Shown: piece by piece, positions 1 through 6,964 of the stretch | How positions within the stretch are numbered: position 1 is the stretch's first letter | How the letters are laid out: the number at the start of each line of letters is the position of its first letter | Assembly (NCBI RefSeq): GCF_002160895.1 | Contig: NZ_NFLL01000005.1 | Location: 1-64,000 of the forward strand | DNA: 64,000 nt | From: Faecalibacterium sp. An122 | Lineage (GTDB): Bacteria; Bacillota; Clostridia; Oscillospirales; Ruminococcaceae | Direction: 5' to 3' | Position numbers and translations under genes: made by a program | The notes under the pieces: generated by a model | The model's input: the letters and a program-made list of their open reading frames with translations, nothing else | Databases searched by the model: none | What the model was told of the DNA's origin: nothing

Positions 1-1061
1 GCGGGGCGGCCTGGGAGGGGGAGGACGTGGTGGTCAGCGGCCCGCCCTCCTGCTGTCGGATGCCTCTGGCCGAGACCGCCCGGATGCGGGCGTCGGTGCT
101 GTTTGCAGCGCCCCTGCTGGCCCGGCTGGGCCGGGTGGAGACGGCTCTGCCCGGCGGCTGCCGGATCGGAGCCCGGCCGGTGGATTGGCACCTGGCCGCC
201 ATGGAACAGATGGGGGCCCAGATTACCCAGGCGGGGGACCGGCTGGTGCTGACCGCTCCCTGGGGGCTGCGGGGAACCGAAATCTGTCTGCCGGGGCCCA
301 GCGTGGGGGCCACCGAGACGGTGCTGCTGGCGGGATGCACCGCCCGGGGCGAGACCATCCTGCACGGCGCGGCCAGAGAACCGGAAATTTGTGATTTGGC
401 GCAGTTTTTGAACCGGTGCGGCGGAAAAGTCCAGGGAGCCGGCACCGACGAAATCCACATTCAGGGGGTGGGGGCGCTCCATGGGGTGACCTACCGCCCC
501 ATGCCCGACCGGATCTGTGCTTCCACCCTGGCCTGCGCCGTGGCGGCGGCCCGGGGCTGGATCACCATTGCAGGGTGCAGCCCCTCCCTCTATGGGCCGG
601 TGCTGGATGTGCTGGAGCAGGCAGGCTGCACCGTCAGCCGCACCGCCGGCAGCGCCACGGTGGGCCGGATGGGCAGCCTGCAGGGAGCCGGCCGCCTGGT
701 CACCGGGGGATACCCGGCCCTGGCCACCGACGCCGCGCCCCTGGTGGCGGCGGCCCTGCTCTTTGGGGAGGGAACCACCGTCCTGGAGGACCGGGTGTTT
801 GAGGCCCGTTTCGGCTGCGCCGAGGGCTTTGCGGCCATGGGGGCCCAGGTGAAGGTGGAGGGCCGGACGCTGCAGATTCGGGGCGGGCGGCCCCTCCGGG
901 GAGCGGCGGTCACCGCCTGCGATCTGCGGGGCGGGGCGGCCCTGGTGGTGGCGGCTCTGGGGGCGCAGGGCAAAACCAGGATCGCCGGGTGCGAATATAT
1001 CGCCCGGGGTTATGCCTCTCTGGGGGAAATGCTGACCGGTTTGGGGGCACGAATTGAGTAG
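1..1061 (+). CDS. murA: UDP-N-acetylglucosamine 1-carboxyvinyltransferase (MurA), 5' end outside window
   Basis: This is the C-terminal four-fifths of MurA, which transfers enolpyruvate from PEP to UDP-GlcNAc in the first committed cytoplasmic step of peptidoglycan synthesis. The reading frame is open to the first base of the window, so the true start lies upstream. Visible family motifs are [13 protein letters not shown], which holds the catalytic Cys, SVGATE, AAREPEI, the TD pair in [10 protein letters not shown] that corresponds to the catalytic Asp, and RGY near the C-terminus. It lies directly upstream of ftsZ without a divIB/ftsQ gene between, as part of a cell-wall/division cluster. 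An aroA assignment is less likely because the Cys loop is specific to MurA. Confidence 0.9.
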   Translation, partial: GAAWEGEDVVVSGPPSCCRMPLAETARMRASVLFAAPLLARLGRVETALPGGCRIGARPVDWHLAAMEQMGAQITQAGDRLVLTAPWGLRGTEICLPGPSVGATETVLLAGCTARGETILHGAAREPEICDLAQFLNRCGGKVQGAGTDEIHIQGVGALHGVTYRPMPDRICASTLACAVAAARGWITIAGCSPSLYGPVLDVLEQAGCTVSRTAGSATVGRMGSLQGAGRLVTGGYPALATDAAPLVAAALLFGEGTTVLEDRVFEARFGCAEGFAAMGAQVKVEGRTLQIRGGRPLRGAAVTACDLRGGAALVVAALGAQGKTRIAGCEYIARGYASLGEMLTGLGARIE

Positions 1062-1119
1062 GAAATACGGATGTGAAGAAACAAATTCCAAAAAAGCGCC
1101 TTGAAAAGAAAAAAACAAC

Positions 1120-1148
1120 TTGCAATCAAGGCCAAAAGATGATAGGAT
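1120..1148 (+). promoter_or_regulatory. ftsZ promoter (sigma-A type)
   Basis: TTGCAA at 1120-1125, a 17-nt spacer and TAGGAT at 1143-1148. It lies between the murA stop and ftsZ and implies an ftsZ leader of about 95 nt containing a small AACTC/GAGTT hairpin. ftsZ can therefore be transcribed separately from murA. Confidence 0.55.
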
Positions 1149-1249
1149 AAACTTGTGTAACTCACGAGAGTTTTATCTGTGCGGCTGGGGACAACAGGAC
1201 CAGGGCTTGGCGGCACGGTGACCATATTGCCTGACGGAGGAACAAAACT

Positions 1250-2422
1250 ATGGCTTTGATGCTTGACGAAGAATTGGACGAAAACGTTACCACGATTAAA
1301 GTGGTAGGCGTGGGCGGCGGCGGCGGCAACGCCGTGAACCGGATGGTGGCCGACGGTCTGCAGGGCGTGGAGTTCATCGCGCTCAACACCGACCAGCAGG
1401 CCCTGACCAAGAACCATGCCACGGTGAAGGTGCAGCTGGGCTCCAAGCTGACCAAGGGCCGTGGTGCGGGTGCAGATCCCGAGGTGGGCCAGCGCGCCGC
1501 CGAGGAGAGCAAGGATGAGATCGCCAATGTGCTCAAGGGGGCACAGATGGTGTTTATCACCGCCGGCATGGGCGGCGGCACCGGCACCGGTGCAGCCCCC
1601 GTGGTGGCTGAGGTTGCCCATGACCTGGGCATCCTGACGGTGGGCATTGTCACCAAGCCCTTTGCCTTTGAGGGCAAGCGGAAGATGGGCCTGGCCGAGC
1701 AGGGCATCGCCAATCTGCTGATGCACGTGGACAGCCTGATCGTCATCCCCAACGAGCGCCTGAAGATGATCAGCCAGGAGAAGATCACCCTGATGAACGC
1801 CTTCCAGGCCGCCGACAATGTGCTGCGCCAGGGCGTCGAGTCCATCTCGGCCCTGATCAACGTGCCCGCCTTCATTAACCTGGACTTCGCGGACGTCCGT
1901 TCCATCATGAAGGACGCCGGCTACGCCCACATGGGCACCGGCAGCGCCAAGGGCGCCGGCAAGGCAGAGAATGCCGCCAAGGCCGCCGTCAGCAGCCCGC
2001 TGCTGGAGACCAGCATCGCAGGCGCCCACGGCGTCATCATCAACATCACTTCCAGCCCCGACATCGGCCTGGAGGACATCGAGACGGCCGCAGGCCTCAT
2101 CACCCAGAGCGCACACCCCGACGCCAACATCATTTGGGGTACTGCGTTTGATGAGAACCTGTCGGATGAGATGCGGATCACCGTGGTGGCCACCGGCTTT
2201 GAAAACCGGACCGGCGATGCTCTGCGCTCGGCTCTGGACAGCGCCAGCGCCGGCTCTGCTGCGTCCAGCGCGGCGGCTTCTTCTTCCACCACCAGCGGCG
2301 CTGTCTTCAACGCCGACGGCACGGCTCCCGGCTCTGCCAAGCCCGCCCCCGCTGTGGAGGAGGAGAACACCGATAACCGGTACTACGATGAGCTGCTGGC
2401 CATCCTGAACAAGCGCAAGTAA
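1250..2422 (+). CDS. ftsZ: Cell division protein FtsZ
   Basis: FtsZ is the tubulin-like GTPase that polymerises into the cytokinetic Z ring. The 390-residue length is typical. The N-terminal GTPase shows VGVGGGGGNAVNRM, the tubulin signature GGGTGTG at about residues 108-114 and ALNTDQQAL. The conserved core ends near residue 320, followed by an Ala/Ser linker. The extreme C-terminus, YYDELLAILNKRK, stands where most Firmicutes have the FtsA/SepF-binding peptide of D-(I/V)-P-x-F-(L/I) type. It keeps the acidic, hydrophobic then basic pattern but lacks the Pro. The start is chosen from a GGAGG 10 nt upstream of ATG. Confidence 0.98.
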   Translation: MALMLDEELDENVTTIKVVGVGGGGGNAVNRMVADGLQGVEFIALNTDQQALTKNHATVKVQLGSKLTKGRGAGADPEVGQRAAEESKDEIANVLKGAQMVFITAGMGGGTGTGAAPVVAEVAHDLGILTVGIVTKPFAFEGKRKMGLAEQGIANLLMHVDSLIVIPNERLKMISQEKITLMNAFQAADNVLRQGVESISALINVPAFINLDFADVRSIMKDAGYAHMGTGSAKGAGKAENAAKAAVSSPLLETSIAGAHGVIINITSSPDIGLEDIETAAGLITQSAHPDANIIWGTAFDENLSDEMRITVVATGFENRTGDALRSALDSASAGSAASSAAASSSTTSGAVFNADGTAPGSAKPAPAVEEENTDNRYYDELLAILNKRK

Positions 2423-2457
2423 ACACATCGGACAACGACACGTAAAGGGAAGCGGCT

Positions 2458-3216
2458 ATGACGGAGGAGATGCTTCGGCTTTTGGCGGTGCAGAACCGCG
2501 AGAAGGAGAATCTTCTTTTGTGCATTGACCGCGCCTGGGGAATTTGTGCCCGGCAGGCCCGCCAGGCCCGCCGCAGGCTGCGCCGTTTGGAGGGGGTGCT
2601 GGCTTTGACGACCGAAGAGATCAAACTACAGCCGGACGCATCCGTGCCGGCGGCGGAAGAACCCAGACCGGGCGAGACCCAGCTGGAGGCCCTGAGCCGC
2701 CGGCTGGCAGCCGCCCAGCAGGAGATCCGGCAGTACGAGACCAAGCTCTTTGCCTGTGACCGGGCGATCCTGGCCCTGAAAAAGGAAAACGCCGAGCTGA
2801 CCGCCCTGTGCAACAAGGCGCGGGAGCTGGGCTTTGTCCCGGAGGAAGAGGAGAATACCGGCCCCTTCTGGCCCGACGGCCTGGGCCCGGCCCCCAGCGA
2901 GGAGCGCCCTGCGGCAGAGGAGGAGCCGGCCGAACCGGCGGCCTTCGATGAGCCGGAGGACGAGCCCGCCTGGCTTGCGTCGCCCATGGAACTGCTGGAG
3001 CCTCCCGAGCCCCGCAAGGCCCCGGTGATGCTTCCCCCCGAGCCGGAGGAAGAACCCCGGGAGGCGGCGGCCCCTGCGGCCGAGCAGCCGCCGGTCCGCA
3101 GGCGCGGCCCGCTGGACGACATGACCTCTCAGGTTCTGGGCCAGCTGGATCTGCTGATGCAGAAGGAGCATATCCCTCTCAAGCAGTCCGCCTATCTGCG
3201 GGGAAAGATGGATTGA
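2458..3216 (+). CDS. Coiled-coil protein of unknown function downstream of ftsZ
   Basis: A 252-residue cytoplasmic protein with no recognised domain. Residues 1-130 are rich in Arg, Glu, Leu and Gln with heptad-like spacing and probably form two coiled-coil helices. Residues 130-215 are a Pro/Glu-rich acidic linker. The last 35 residues, beginning DDMTSQVLGQLD, form a compact amphipathic tail. It follows ftsZ by 35 nt with an AAGGGAAG ribosome binding site and a terminator just after it, so it is probably cotranscribed with ftsZ. A division-related role is only suggested by position. Confidence 0.75.
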   Translation: MTEEMLRLLAVQNREKENLLLCIDRAWGICARQARQARRRLRRLEGVLALTTEEIKLQPDASVPAAEEPRPGETQLEALSRRLAAAQQEIRQYETKLFACDRAILALKKENAELTALCNKARELGFVPEEEENTGPFWPDGLGPAPSEERPAAEEEPAEPAAFDEPEDEPAWLASPMELLEPPEPRKAPVMLPPEPEEEPREAAAPAAEQPPVRRRGPLDDMTSQVLGQLDLLMQKEHIPLKQSAYLRGKMD

Positions 3217-3236
3217 CCCCGCCCCATTCGAACCCC

Positions 3237-3271
3237 AAAGCCCTGCCGGACCCCGGCGGGGCTTTTCTTTT
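3237..3271 (+). terminator. Rho-independent terminator after the ftsZ operon
   Basis: AAAGCCC-TGCCG pairs with CGGCG-GGGCTT, followed by TTTTCTTTT, 20 nt after the stop of the coiled-coil gene. Confidence 0.85.
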
Positions 3272-3297
3272 GCGCCGATACCCGGACCCAAAACCGG

Positions 3298-3342
3298 AAA
3301 AACCCCATTTCCGCCCCGAAACAGGGGAAGAAATGGGGTTTT
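3298..3342. terminator. Bidirectional terminator between convergent genes
   Basis: AAAACCCCATTT and AAATGGGGTTTT are exact complements around a short GC-rich loop, with U-runs on either strand. It serves the minus-strand HD gene and backs up the plus-strand terminator. Confidence 0.8.
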
Positions 3343-3394
3343 GTGCTGTGTTGGGAGAGTTGCGGGCGAACCGTCCGCCGCCCCGGCCAAAGCG

Positions 3395-3976
3395 TCACCG
3401 GACGCTGCTGGTGCGGTGCTCCATCAGGTAGGTGGCCGTCAGGTCGGCGATGTGGAGCTTGATGGCCAGGGGGTAGCGGTCGTAGGCCTCCGAGATGGCA
3501 AAGCTGCCGCCCCGGGCCGAGTCGTCAAAGCCGCCCATGTGCCAGCGGATGGCCACCGCCTCCTCGGTCTTGAGCCGCATGAACCGCTCGATGAGAAAGA
3601 CGCTCTTTTCGCCGTGGCCGTAGGGGAACTGGTCCTCCACCGTGTAGTAAGGGACCTTTTCCCACTGGCCGGTGGCGTCGTTCTTGACGTTGCGGGAGGA
3701 GACTTTGTAGTAGTTGGCCTTGCACAGGTCGTGGAGCAGGGCGCAGATGGCAAAGCTCTCCTCGCTCTCGCCCTCCTGGAAAAAGCTGTCGTGAAGGGCG
3801 TGGTAGACGTTGAGGCTGTGCATGCACAGGCCCCCTTCACAGGCGCCGTGGAACCGGGTGGAGGCCGGGCAGGTGAAAAAGTCGGTGTTGTTGTCCATCC
3901 AGTCCAGCAGGCGCTCGGCCCCCGGCCGGGTCACGTGCTGGCGGAAGAGGGACAGGAATTCTTCCCGCTGGGTCAT
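3395..3976 (-). CDS. HD-domain phosphohydrolase
   Basis: A 193-residue protein with the HD metal-dependent phosphohydrolase pattern: H53 in GGLCMHSLNVYH, the H82-D83 pair in LLHDLCKANYY, and a later WHMGG His near residue 145. These fit the helical H...HD...H site that usually hydrolyses phosphomonoesters of nucleotides. The substrate cannot be told from the sequence. The start has GGAGG seven nt upstream. It lies one nt downstream of the PC4-like gene and is surely cotranscribed with it. Confidence 0.75.
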   Translation of the reverse strand: MTQREEFLSLFRQHVTRPGAERLLDWMDNNTDFFTCPASTRFHGACEGGLCMHSLNVYHALHDSFFQEGESEESFAICALLHDLCKANYYKVSSRNVKNDATGQWEKVPYYTVEDQFPYGHGEKSVFLIERFMRLKTEEAVAIRWHMGGFDDSARGGSFAISEAYDRYPLAIKLHIADLTATYLMEHRTSSVR

Positions 3977-3977
3977 G

Positions 3978-4235
3978 TTATTCCTCCGGCAGCTCGGGCT
4001 CGTCGGGGACGGTGATCTCCTCCATATCCTCCAGGATGCCCTTCAGGATGCCCATTTCCTCGGCGCTGAGGGAAATGCCCTTGCCCATCCGGGTGCCGTC
4101 CGGGGACCAGTCCCGGATGTCGTATTTGGGCTCGCCGTCGTTCCAGCTGATGAGGTTGAGCTGGCGCTCCCAGCCCCGGGGCCGCTGGGACAGGACTGCG
4201 ATCTTCTGGATGATGTCGTACTTGATTTCTGCCAT
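3978..4235 (-). CDS. YdbC-like PC4 family single-stranded DNA binding protein
   Basis: An 85-residue protein resembling the bacterial PC4/YdbC family, small homodimers that bind single-stranded DNA. The recognisable core is GWERQLNLISWN, then KYDIRDWSPDGTRMGKG, followed by an acidic C-terminal tail of about 20 residues. The family length is normally 70-90, so the gene is intact. It is first in a two-gene operon with the HD protein, behind its own promoter. Its role, in transcription or DNA metabolism, is inferred from the family only. Confidence 0.8.
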   Translation of the reverse strand: MAEIKYDIIQKIAVLSQRPRGWERQLNLISWNDGEPKYDIRDWSPDGTRMGKGISLSAEEMGILKGILEDMEEITVPDEPELPEE

Positions 4236-4278
4236 TTTGCCATTACCTGCTTTCTTTCAAATGGTGTTCGTACTAACC

Positions 4279-4307
4279 ATAATAAAGGAAGCGGGCCCGG
4301 ATTGCAA
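4279..4307 (-). promoter_or_regulatory. Promoter of the PC4-HD operon
   Basis: On the minus strand TTGCAA (4307-4302), a 17-nt spacer and TATTAT (4284-4279), about 45 nt before the start codon of the PC4-like gene. Confidence 0.6.
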
Positions 4308-4335
4308 CGGGTTACGCAAAAATTTTTCAGGTGGG

Positions 4336-4677
4336 TCAGCCGTAGGGGGCTTCCTGCCGCCAGCAGACCAGGTCCCGGACGGTGTCCTCGTTCTCCAGGG
4401 TGGGGATGGGGGAGTCAGGCTCCCGCCCGCCGGAGCCATAGGTGGCCATCACGCCGGGGGTGTCCCCCGCCAGAAAGCCGGCGGCGTTTTTCTGGCGGCA
4501 GGGGGCGGGGGTGCCGTCGGTGGTGGGGACCCGGCCCTGGGGCGCGCAGGAAGGGGAAGGATGGGGCGTCTGGGTGGCGGGCGGCGGCACCGGGATGGCA
4601 GGTTCCCGGGGCTGGGCCGGGGGCGTCACAGCAGGGGCGTCCCCTTCCTGATGGGATTGTTTTGCAAAATAAACCAT
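4336..4677 (-). CDS. Proline-rich small protein of unknown function
   Basis: A 113-residue frame with a strong Shine-Dalgarno (GGAGG, nine nt before ATG), which is the main reason to call it a gene. Residues 10-60 are Pro/Ala/Thr-rich and probably unstructured. The C-terminal half contains CRQKNAAGFLAGDTPG and a segment ending ENEDTVRDLVCWRQEAPYG. No signal peptide, membrane segment or known domain is seen. It follows a terminator behind the peptidoglycan-binding gene, so readthrough or its own promoter would be needed. Base composition matches the neighbours, and chance translation of GC-rich DNA cannot be excluded. Confidence 0.45.
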   Translation of the reverse strand: MVYFAKQSHQEGDAPAVTPPAQPREPAIPVPPPATQTPHPSPSCAPQGRVPTTDGTPAPCRQKNAAGFLAGDTPGVMATYGSGGREPDSPIPTLENEDTVRDLVCWRQEAPYG

Positions 4678-4733
4678 AAAGCTACACCTCCGCTGCCAGT
4701 GTGCCCGGCCCGGCGGGGGATTATGTGCTCCAA

Positions 4734-4770
4734 CAAAAAGGGCCCGCAGGCCGTGAGAGGTCTGCGGGCC
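4734..4770 (-). terminator. Terminator after the peptidoglycan-binding gene
   Basis: On the minus strand GGCCCGCAG-CC pairs with GG-CTGCGGGCC, followed by CTTTTTG. Confidence 0.85.
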
Positions 4771-4779
4771 GGGACCGGC

Positions 4780-5253
4780 TTAGTTGTACAGTTTGGTCCA
4801 GGTGGCGCGTCCGATGACGCCGTCGGCGGTCAGGCCGCTGGCTTTCTGGAAGCTGACCACTGCGGAATAGGTCTTGCTGCCAAAGTTGCCGTCGGCGGTG
4901 AGGCTGGCGCCCTTGGCGTTCAGCCGCCGCTGAGCGCTTTTGACGGTGGCGCCCTTCTGGCCGCTCTTCATGTTGATGCCGGGATACTGCTCCTGGCCGC
5001 CGTGGATGGCGGCGTATTTGTCGTACAGGGCGTTCCAGGTCTGCTGGCCCACCTTGCCGTCGACGGTCAGGTTGTTCATGGCCTGAAACTGTTTGACGGC
5101 GTTGGCGGTCGAGGAGCCGAAGGCGCCGTCCACCGTCAGGACAGGATACTGGGTGCAGTTGCCCCGCACCCCGTTGAGCCAGATCTGGATCAGAGCAACA
5201 TCGGGGCCGTTGGAGCCGGTCTGAGACAGAGAATAATATGCGGGTTTAGCCAT
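4780..5253 (-). CDS. Protein with two peptidoglycan-binding (PG_binding_1) domains
   Basis: A 157-residue protein made almost entirely of two PG_binding_1 repeats. Residues about 15-75 carry VDGAFGSSTANAVKQFQ and DGKVGQQTWNAL. Residues about 95-156 carry ADGNFGSKTYSAVVSFQ and DGVIGRATWTKLY. There is no catalytic domain. No signal peptide is evident, since the N-terminus MAKPAYYSLSQ is hydrophilic, so it may act in the mother cell during spore coat or cortex assembly, or be exported another way. The start has AGGAGG 11 nt upstream. It lies 49 nt downstream of spoIIR and is probably cotranscribed with it. Confidence 0.88.
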   Translation of the reverse strand: MAKPAYYSLSQTGSNGPDVALIQIWLNGVRGNCTQYPVLTVDGAFGSSTANAVKQFQAMNNLTVDGKVGQQTWNALYDKYAAIHGGQEQYPGINMKSGQKGATVKSAQRRLNAKGASLTADGNFGSKTYSAVVSFQKASGLTADGVIGRATWTKLYN

Positions 5254-5302
5254 TGTGTGATTCCACCTCCTGTCCCAGTGTATGCGGCGGGATGGAGATG
5301 TG

Positions 5303-5944
5303 CTACATCAAAGTGACCAGGGTTTTGTCCCGGCGGTCGGCGGTGAGCTGCTGCCACAGCTCCACCACCCGCAGCCGGAGGATGTAGTCCCCGCAGATCA
5401 GGTCATTTTCGGCGGGGTCGTCGTAACTGCCGCAGGCGGTGGTGCACAGGCCGGGGTAGAGGACGCACCACCAGTTCCGGCCGTAGCTGTCCGGCGCGCC
5501 GATGTCCACCCGCACTGCATCGTAGCGGCCAGCGGGCAGGGAGAAGCCGCCGTAATGGGTGGTGTCAAAGTACATGTTCACCAGGCTCACCCGGACGGCC
5601 CGGGCGGCGCCCAGCCGGGCCAGGGTCTGCTGGGCGGTCCACTGGATGTCCACCAGATGCCGGGCCGCCAGAGTGCGGGCCTCGGCGGCGGTGGAGGCGT
5701 CCTGGTAGAGACGTTGGGTCAGCTCCAGCAGGGCGTCCCGGACCGCCAGCTTGCAGGTCTGGTCCAGAACCGAATCGCTGTCCGCCCGGACATGGAGCCG
5801 GATGGTGTCAGCCCGGAGGGCCTCGCCGGTCTGCTGCTGGGCGTCCCACCAGCCGGCGGCCCAGGCCAGAAACAGCCCGCCCAGCAGGGCCAGGCATAGG
5901 GTCAGCATCTGGGTGCGGGTAAGTACGTTTTGGGAGGAATACAT
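5303..5944 (-). CDS. spoIIR: Stage II sporulation protein R (SpoIIR)
   Basis: SpoIIR is made in the forespore and signals across the septum to activate the SpoIIGA protease that processes pro-sigma-E. The 213-residue protein has a signal-anchor at about residues 12-31, then the family blocks IRLHVRADSDSVLDQ, LAVRDALLEL, and near the C-terminus SLPAGRYDAVRVDIG and NWWCVLYPGLC. All are strongly diagnostic. The ATG lies two nt after a perfect 12-bp hairpin and lacks an unpaired Shine-Dalgarno; no better start is seen downstream. Presence of spoIIR implies that the lineage forms, or recently formed, spores. Confidence 0.92.
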   Translation of the reverse strand: MYSSQNVLTRTQMLTLCLALLGGLFLAWAAGWWDAQQQTGEALRADTIRLHVRADSDSVLDQTCKLAVRDALLELTQRLYQDASTAAEARTLAARHLVDIQWTAQQTLARLGAARAVRVSLVNMYFDTTHYGGFSLPAGRYDAVRVDIGAPDSYGRNWWCVLYPGLCTTACGSYDDPAENDLICGDYILRLRVVELWQQLTADRRDKTLVTLM

Positions 5945-5946
5945 AA

Positions 5947-5996
5947 GGCGGCAGGCCCCTTTCCGGTGGATTTGCCGGAAGTATGGGCCTGCCGCC
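5947..5996. promoter_or_regulatory. Perfect 12-bp hairpin abutting the spoIIR start codon
   Basis: GGCGGCAGGCCC (5947-5958) and GGGCCTGCCGCC (5985-5996) are exact complements; the 26-nt loop contains an inner CCGG/CCGG pair. The spoIIR ATG begins two nt beyond the stem on the minus strand. There is no U-run, so it is unlike a normal terminator. Confidence 0.6.
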
Positions 5997-6012
5997 CCTG
6001 CTTTATGCCAGC

Positions 6013-6048
6013 AGAAAGGCGGCGCAGGAAAAATTTTCCTGTGCCGCC
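6013..6048 (-). terminator. Probable terminator after ispE
   Basis: A 15-bp stem, GGCGGC(A)CAGGAAAA with its complement, 17 nt after the ispE stop. The U-run that follows is short (TTTCTG), so termination may be partial and spoIIR could be reached by readthrough. Confidence 0.6.
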
Positions 6049-6064
6049 CGGGTGTGTATTGTGT

Positions 6065-6952
6065 TCAGCGGGTGACCTTGACCACCCGTGCCCCGCCCCG
6101 GTCGGGGCGAAGGACATAGACCTGGCGGCCGGGAGCCTCCAGAGCCGCGGCGGCCTGACGGGCGGTTTCCTCGGCGTCAAAGATGCCAAAGACCGCCGCG
6201 CCGCTGCCGGTCATCAGGGCAGCCCGGGCGCCGTGGTCGGTGAGAGCTTCCTTGAGGGAGGCGGTGTCCGCTCCGCCGGCGCAGACTTCCAAAGCGTTGC
6301 CGGCGGCGTCACAGATCCCGCCCAGATCCCCGGCCCGGATGGCCTCCTCCTGGGCGGCGCAGTCGGGATGGGTGGGGGAACCGATCTCGTCGTAGGCCGC
6401 GAAGGCAGCCGGGGTCGAGATGCCGTAGCCCGGCATCACCACCGTAAACCAGCAGTCGGGGCAGGGAGGCAGGGCCTTGATGAGGTCCCCCAGACCCTGA
6501 ACCCGGCAGGTGCCGCCCATCAGGGCAAAGGGGACGTCGGCCCCCACCGAGGCCCCCAGGGCGCACAGTTCGGTCATGGACAGATGGGCGCCATAGAGGG
6601 CATTGAGGCCCACCAGAACGGCGGCGGCATCGGCGGAGCCGCCCGCCATGCCGGCCCGCACCGGGACGGTCTTGCGGATGGTGATGTCAGCCCCGGCCAG
6701 CAGGCCGGTGTAGTGGAAAAAGGCCAGAGCGGCCTTGTAGGCGGTGTTTTTGGGCCCGGTGGGAATCCGGGTGCCGGGGACCCGCAGGACCAGGTCCTCG
6801 CTGCGCCGGAGGGTCACCTGCTCGTACAGGTTGACCGCCTGCATGACCATATCCAGGGCGTGGTAGCCGCCCGGCAGGATGCCCACCACGTCCAGGGAGA
6901 GATTCAGCTTGGCCGGAGCCAGGACGCTGACGCTCTGAAGGGGTGCTGCCAT
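6065..6952 (-). CDS. ispE: 4-diphosphocytidyl-2-C-methyl-D-erythritol kinase (IspE)
   Basis: IspE phosphorylates CDP-methylerythritol at the 2-hydroxyl in the MEP pathway to isopentenyl diphosphate. The 295 residues show the GHMP kinase order: APAKLNLSLDV near the N-terminus with the GGYHALDMVMQ block, the ATP-binding VRAGMAGGSADAAA near residue 95, GADVPFALMGG near residue 140 and a C-terminal LMTGSGAAVFGIF glycine motif. The start is supported by AAGGAGG eight nt upstream of ATG. It lies 12 nt downstream of the aminotransferase gene, in the same operon. Confidence 0.96.
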   Translation of the reverse strand: MAAPLQSVSVLAPAKLNLSLDVVGILPGGYHALDMVMQAVNLYEQVTLRRSEDLVLRVPGTRIPTGPKNTAYKAALAFFHYTGLLAGADITIRKTVPVRAGMAGGSADAAAVLVGLNALYGAHLSMTELCALGASVGADVPFALMGGTCRVQGLGDLIKALPPCPDCWFTVVMPGYGISTPAAFAAYDEIGSPTHPDCAAQEEAIRAGDLGGICDAAGNALEVCAGGADTASLKEALTDHGARAALMTGSGAAVFGIFDAEETARQAAAALEAPGRQVYVLRPDRGGARVVKVTR

Positions 6953-6964
6953 GGGTGTTCCTCC

